Assembly (NCBI GenBank): GCA_001564255.1
Contig: LKNC01000145.1
Coordinates: 1 to 7,098, forward strand
From: Natrialbaceae archaeon Tc-Br11_E2g1
GTDB lineage: Archaea > Halobacteriota > Halobacteria > Halobacteriales > Natrialbaceae
Direction: 5' to 3'
Length of the DNA: 7,098 nucleotides
The translations under genes were made by a program, and so were the position numbers. Under the pieces are notes generated by a model, which saw nothing but the letters and a program-made list of their open reading frames with translations, was not told where the DNA came from and ran no database searches. Numbering within the stretch: position 1 is the stretch's first letter; each line of letters starts with the position of its first letter. Positions 5,597 through 7,098 of the stretch are shown piece by piece.

Positions 5597-5627
5597 CTGT
5601 CAGAAAAACGGCGTGAACGCCCGACAG
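5597..5627 (-). terminator. Terminator of the RIO2 gene
   Basis: On the reverse strand, read 5' to 3' from 5621, GGCGT-TC-ACGCC (5621-5610) is followed by GTTTTT (5609-5604), a hairpin plus T-run beginning 22 nt after the RIO2 stop. Outer arms CTGTC/GACAG (5623-5627 and 5597-5601) could form a longer stem enclosing the hairpin and the T-run. This is the clearest terminator in the window. Confidence 0.6.
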
Positions 5628-5643
5628 GAGAAAACCGCTGACC

Positions 5644-6540
5644 TCAATCGAGTGAGTCAAACGTCCCCTCGGCGATCGACGCGGCGACGTCGTCGACCTC
5701 GAGTTCGGGAACGACCTGTGGATACTTCCGCCGGAAGTAGCCGACGACGTTTTTGACGTCACGCCGGAGGAACTCCGTGGCGTTTTCGTGGTCGGTCGGG
5801 ACGGCTTGGGGCCAGTCGAAGACGGTGACACCCTCCTCGTTTACGAAGACGTTGTACTCGCTCATGTCGGCGTGGACGTACCCCGCTTCGTAGGCTCCCG
5901 CGATCTCAGAGAACAACAACTCGATGACGCCGGTGACCTGGCTTTCCTCGAGTTTCGTCCGGGAGAGTTCGACGCCATCGACTTTCTCCATGACGATCGC
6001 GTGGCGGTTCTGGTCGATCGGCCGCGGAACGGAGACGTCGGGGTACATCCCCTCTAGGATCTCGTACTCGCGTTCGGCGGCTTTCCGTGCGGTGTACATC
6101 CAGGAGACGTGGTCTCTGTCGGCGGTGTAATCGCGTTCTTTGTGGATCTCCCGGAAGTTCGTATACCCCTCTCGGTGATACTTCAAGGCGAGTGGTTTGT
6201 ACGACCGAACCTCGTAAACGTCGCTCTCCTTGCCGACGCCAAGTGGCGCGCCGAACTCCGAGATCGTATCCCGTTCGACCAACGCGTGTAAGGCGAGAAC
6301 GTCGTATCCCTCGAACTGGAGGGTGTATCCCTCATACTGGATGGTCTTTTTCTCGACGAATCCCCGTTTGAGACAGCGCTCGAGGCGGTACTCGACCTCT
6401 TCTGGGGTAAGCCCCGAGAACTTCGGGAGTTTCTCACGCTGGACCCACTCCGAGAAGCGCATTCCCTGTTCGATGCCCGATAGCAAGTAGAAGTCCTGGT
6501 CTTCGAGTTCCGGGAGAAGACTGGCGACGTTCCGCACCAT
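5644..6540 (-). CDS. rio2: RIO2 serine/threonine protein kinase / ATPase
   Basis: This 298-residue protein is an archaeal RIO2. RIO2 acts in the last steps of small ribosomal subunit maturation, working as an ATPase on the pre-40S-like particle. The N-terminal winged helix (about 1-85; LTPEEVEYRLERCLKRGFVE at 44-63) is followed by the RIO kinase domain. It has the nucleotide loop GVGKESDVYEV (101-111), the ATP-contacting Lys120 in LALKYH, and the RIO2 flexible loop REGYTNFREIHKERDY (123-138). The hinge region is VMEKVDG (183-189), the catalytic loop HADMSEYN has Asp225 and Asn230, and the metal-binding Asp242 lies in FDWPQ. All catalytic residues are intact. The frame is open 51 codons upstream, but ATG 6540 (MVRNV...) matches the family N-terminus and lies about 26 nt after a box A. 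Its length is normal for the family. It ends convergently with the transporter gene and is divergent from the next gene. Confidence 0.93.
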   Translation of the reverse strand: MVRNVASLLPELEDQDFYLLSGIEQGMRFSEWVQREKLPKFSGLTPEEVEYRLERCLKRGFVEKKTIQYEGYTLQFEGYDVLALHALVERDTISEFGAPLGVGKESDVYEVRSYKPLALKYHREGYTNFREIHKERDYTADRDHVSWMYTARKAAEREYEILEGMYPDVSVPRPIDQNRHAIVMEKVDGVELSRTKLEESQVTGVIELLFSEIAGAYEAGYVHADMSEYNVFVNEEGVTVFDWPQAVPTDHENATEFLRRDVKNVVGYFRRKYPQVVPELEVDDVAASIAEGTFDSLD

Positions 6541-6561
6541 GGACCCTCTAGCCACCCGGGG

Positions 6562-6571
6562 GTGAAAAACA
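6562..6571 (-). promoter_or_regulatory. Box A element of the RIO2 gene
   Basis: The reverse strand reads TGTTTTTCAC, with the T-run centred about 26 nt before ATG 6540. This supports the MVRNV start as the first codon of a leaderless mRNA rather than an upstream start. Confidence 0.5.
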
Positions 6572-6604
6572 CCGTGACCACGGCCGACCCCATAGTAAAT
6601 CATA

Positions 6605-6614
6605 TATCGCGATA
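6605..6614. promoter_or_regulatory. 10-bp palindrome midway between divergent RIO2 and small-protein genes
   Basis: TATCGCGATA is perfectly self-complementary and lies in the AT-rich part of the 137-bp divergent gap, about 65 nt from each start codon. A second, imperfect inverted repeat, CCGTG-AC-CACGG, lies at 6572-6583 just upstream of the RIO2 box A. Both are possible regulator sites, and the AT-rich flank (6595-6620) could also act as a promoter for either direction. Confidence 0.3.
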
Positions 6615-6677
6615 CAAAATCACGGACAGCGACCGGACGGGCGGGAGGTTCTTGTGGAGCGGTACCGAACCCTCGGT

Positions 6678-7064
6678 ATGGAAGAACTCTCACTCGGCGT
6701 CCCGAGACCGCTACTCGAGCGACTGCCCGAGGACGGTGGAGACGCGGCGACGGACATGCAACGGGCAGTCGAACACTGGGAACGACGGCTCAACCACACG
6801 CTCGAGGACGCAGACGACGACCGAGAGGCCGCAGGGTCGGTACTCGAGGCGGTCGACCACTTCGAGGCCCGTTTCGAGACGTACGACGACCTCGTCCCCG
6901 AGTTGCGTGCGTGGGGACAGTCGCCGATCTACGCGATCGCCTGGCGAAACCTCTACGCGGATCTGATCGCACAGCTGTACGACCACGAGGAACTCACGGA
7001 GCATCTCGATCGGGAACGCAACGCCCGGCTGGTCGAAGACGGGATCCGCTTTGGCGACGCCTGA
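6678..7064 (+). CDS. Small acidic helical protein, function unknown (128 aa)
   Basis: This is a 128-residue soluble protein with about a quarter Asp+Glu and helix-rich sequence. A first helical stretch runs at about 22-44 (DAATDMQRAVEHWERRLNHTLE) and a second at about 50-80. A conserved-looking aromatic segment, RAWGQSPIYAIAWRNLYADLIAQLYDH, lies at about 78-104, and the end is charged (LDRERNARLVEDGIRFGDA). There is no Cys, signal peptide or membrane helix. It probably forms a helical bundle. Codon use matches the neighbours, so the gene looks native. GTG 6654 is an alternative in-frame start; ATG 6678 is preferred because the extra eight residues look non-coding, although neither start has a strong box A at the leaderless distance. 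It is divergent from RIO2. I do not recognise the family and assign no function. Confidence 0.75.
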   Translation: MEELSLGVPRPLLERLPEDGGDAATDMQRAVEHWERRLNHTLEDADDDREAAGSVLEAVDHFEARFETYDDLVPELRAWGQSPIYAIAWRNLYADLIAQLYDHEELTEHLDRERNARLVEDGIRFGDA

Positions 7065-7078
7065 CTCCGACCGACCCG

Positions 7079-7084
7079 TTTTTT
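7079..7084 (+). terminator. T-run terminator after the 128-residue protein gene
   Basis: A run of six T follows CCCG 14 nt after the stop at 7064. T-runs of this kind are the usual archaeal transcription stop signal; no strong stem precedes it. Confidence 0.45.
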
Positions 7085-7098
7085 CACCGCTCCGGTCG

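Larger units (their letters stand above)
5321..5643. other. Gene-free spacer between convergent genes
   Basis: These 323 bp separate the 3' ends of the transporter and RIO2 genes. The middle part (about 5440-5560) is clearly less GC-rich than the coding DNA around it. It holds the transporter hairpin at 5353-5371, an inverted repeat CGATATA/TATATCG at 5529-5553, and the RIO2 terminator hairpin at 5597-5627. Short open frames on both strands lack haloarchaeal codon usage and run into RIO2 antisense. I see no tRNA, direct-repeat pair or transposase remnant. It may be ordinary spacer, a decayed gene or a small RNA locus. Confidence 0.6.

Noticed and set aside
5445..5756. Open frame on the + strand in the convergent spacer (about 100 codons)
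   Set aside because: The second half is antisense to RIO2 and becomes an Arg-rich run typical of a shadow frame; the first half lacks the G/C-ending codon bias of real genes here and no motif is recognisable.
6541..6693. N-terminal extension of RIO2
   Set aside because: The added residues run across the predicted promoter and do not resemble the RIO2 N-terminus, which begins at MVRNV.

Overview
The window looks like chromosomal DNA from a halophilic archaeon (class Halobacteria). It is GC-rich with G/C-ending codons, and the proteins are strongly acidic (many Asp/Glu, few Lys). Start codons sit about 26-29 nt downstream of AT-rich box A-like elements with no clear Shine-Dalgarno, as in leaderless haloarchaeal transcripts. 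The gene set is archaeal: archaeosine precursor genes, RIO2 and NcsA. The genus cannot be fixed from the sequence alone. I see no insertion sequence, phage, CRISPR, rRNA or tRNA gene.

Layout. 1-168 (-) is the N-terminal end of the tRNA 2-thiolation protein NcsA, cut by the window edge. 262-903 (+) is mobA, divergent from ncsA. 957-1088 (+) is a 43-residue single-pass membrane protein that overlaps, tail to tail, the 3' end of a stand-alone CinA/COG1058 protein at 1069-1767 (-). 1893-2249 (+) is a small winged-helix regulator divergent from the cinA-like gene. 2298-4262 (+) is a tight queD-queE-queC operon. 4454-5320 (+) is an EamA-type ten-helix transporter. 5321-5643 is a gene-free, less GC-rich spacer between convergent genes, with hairpins for both. 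5644-6540 (-) is RIO2 kinase, and 6678-7064 (+) is a divergent small acidic protein of unknown function.

How the genes work together. QueD, QueE and QueC make successive intermediates from 7,8-dihydroneopterin triphosphate to preQ0 (7-cyano-7-deazaguanine), which in archaea is inserted at tRNA position 15 and converted to archaeosine. The GTP cyclohydrolase, the transglycosylase and the amidation enzyme are not in the window. NcsA is also a tRNA modification enzyme (wobble-uridine thiolation), and RIO2 acts in small-subunit maturation, so translation machinery is over-represented. MobA serves molybdenum cofactor maturation. The CinA-like protein shares the molybdopterin-binding fold but probably has another role.

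No obviously new multi-gene system is present. The best leads are regulatory and small: the wHTH gene next to queDEC with palindromes at both promoters, the 43-residue membrane protein, and the spacer upstream of the RIO2 3' end.
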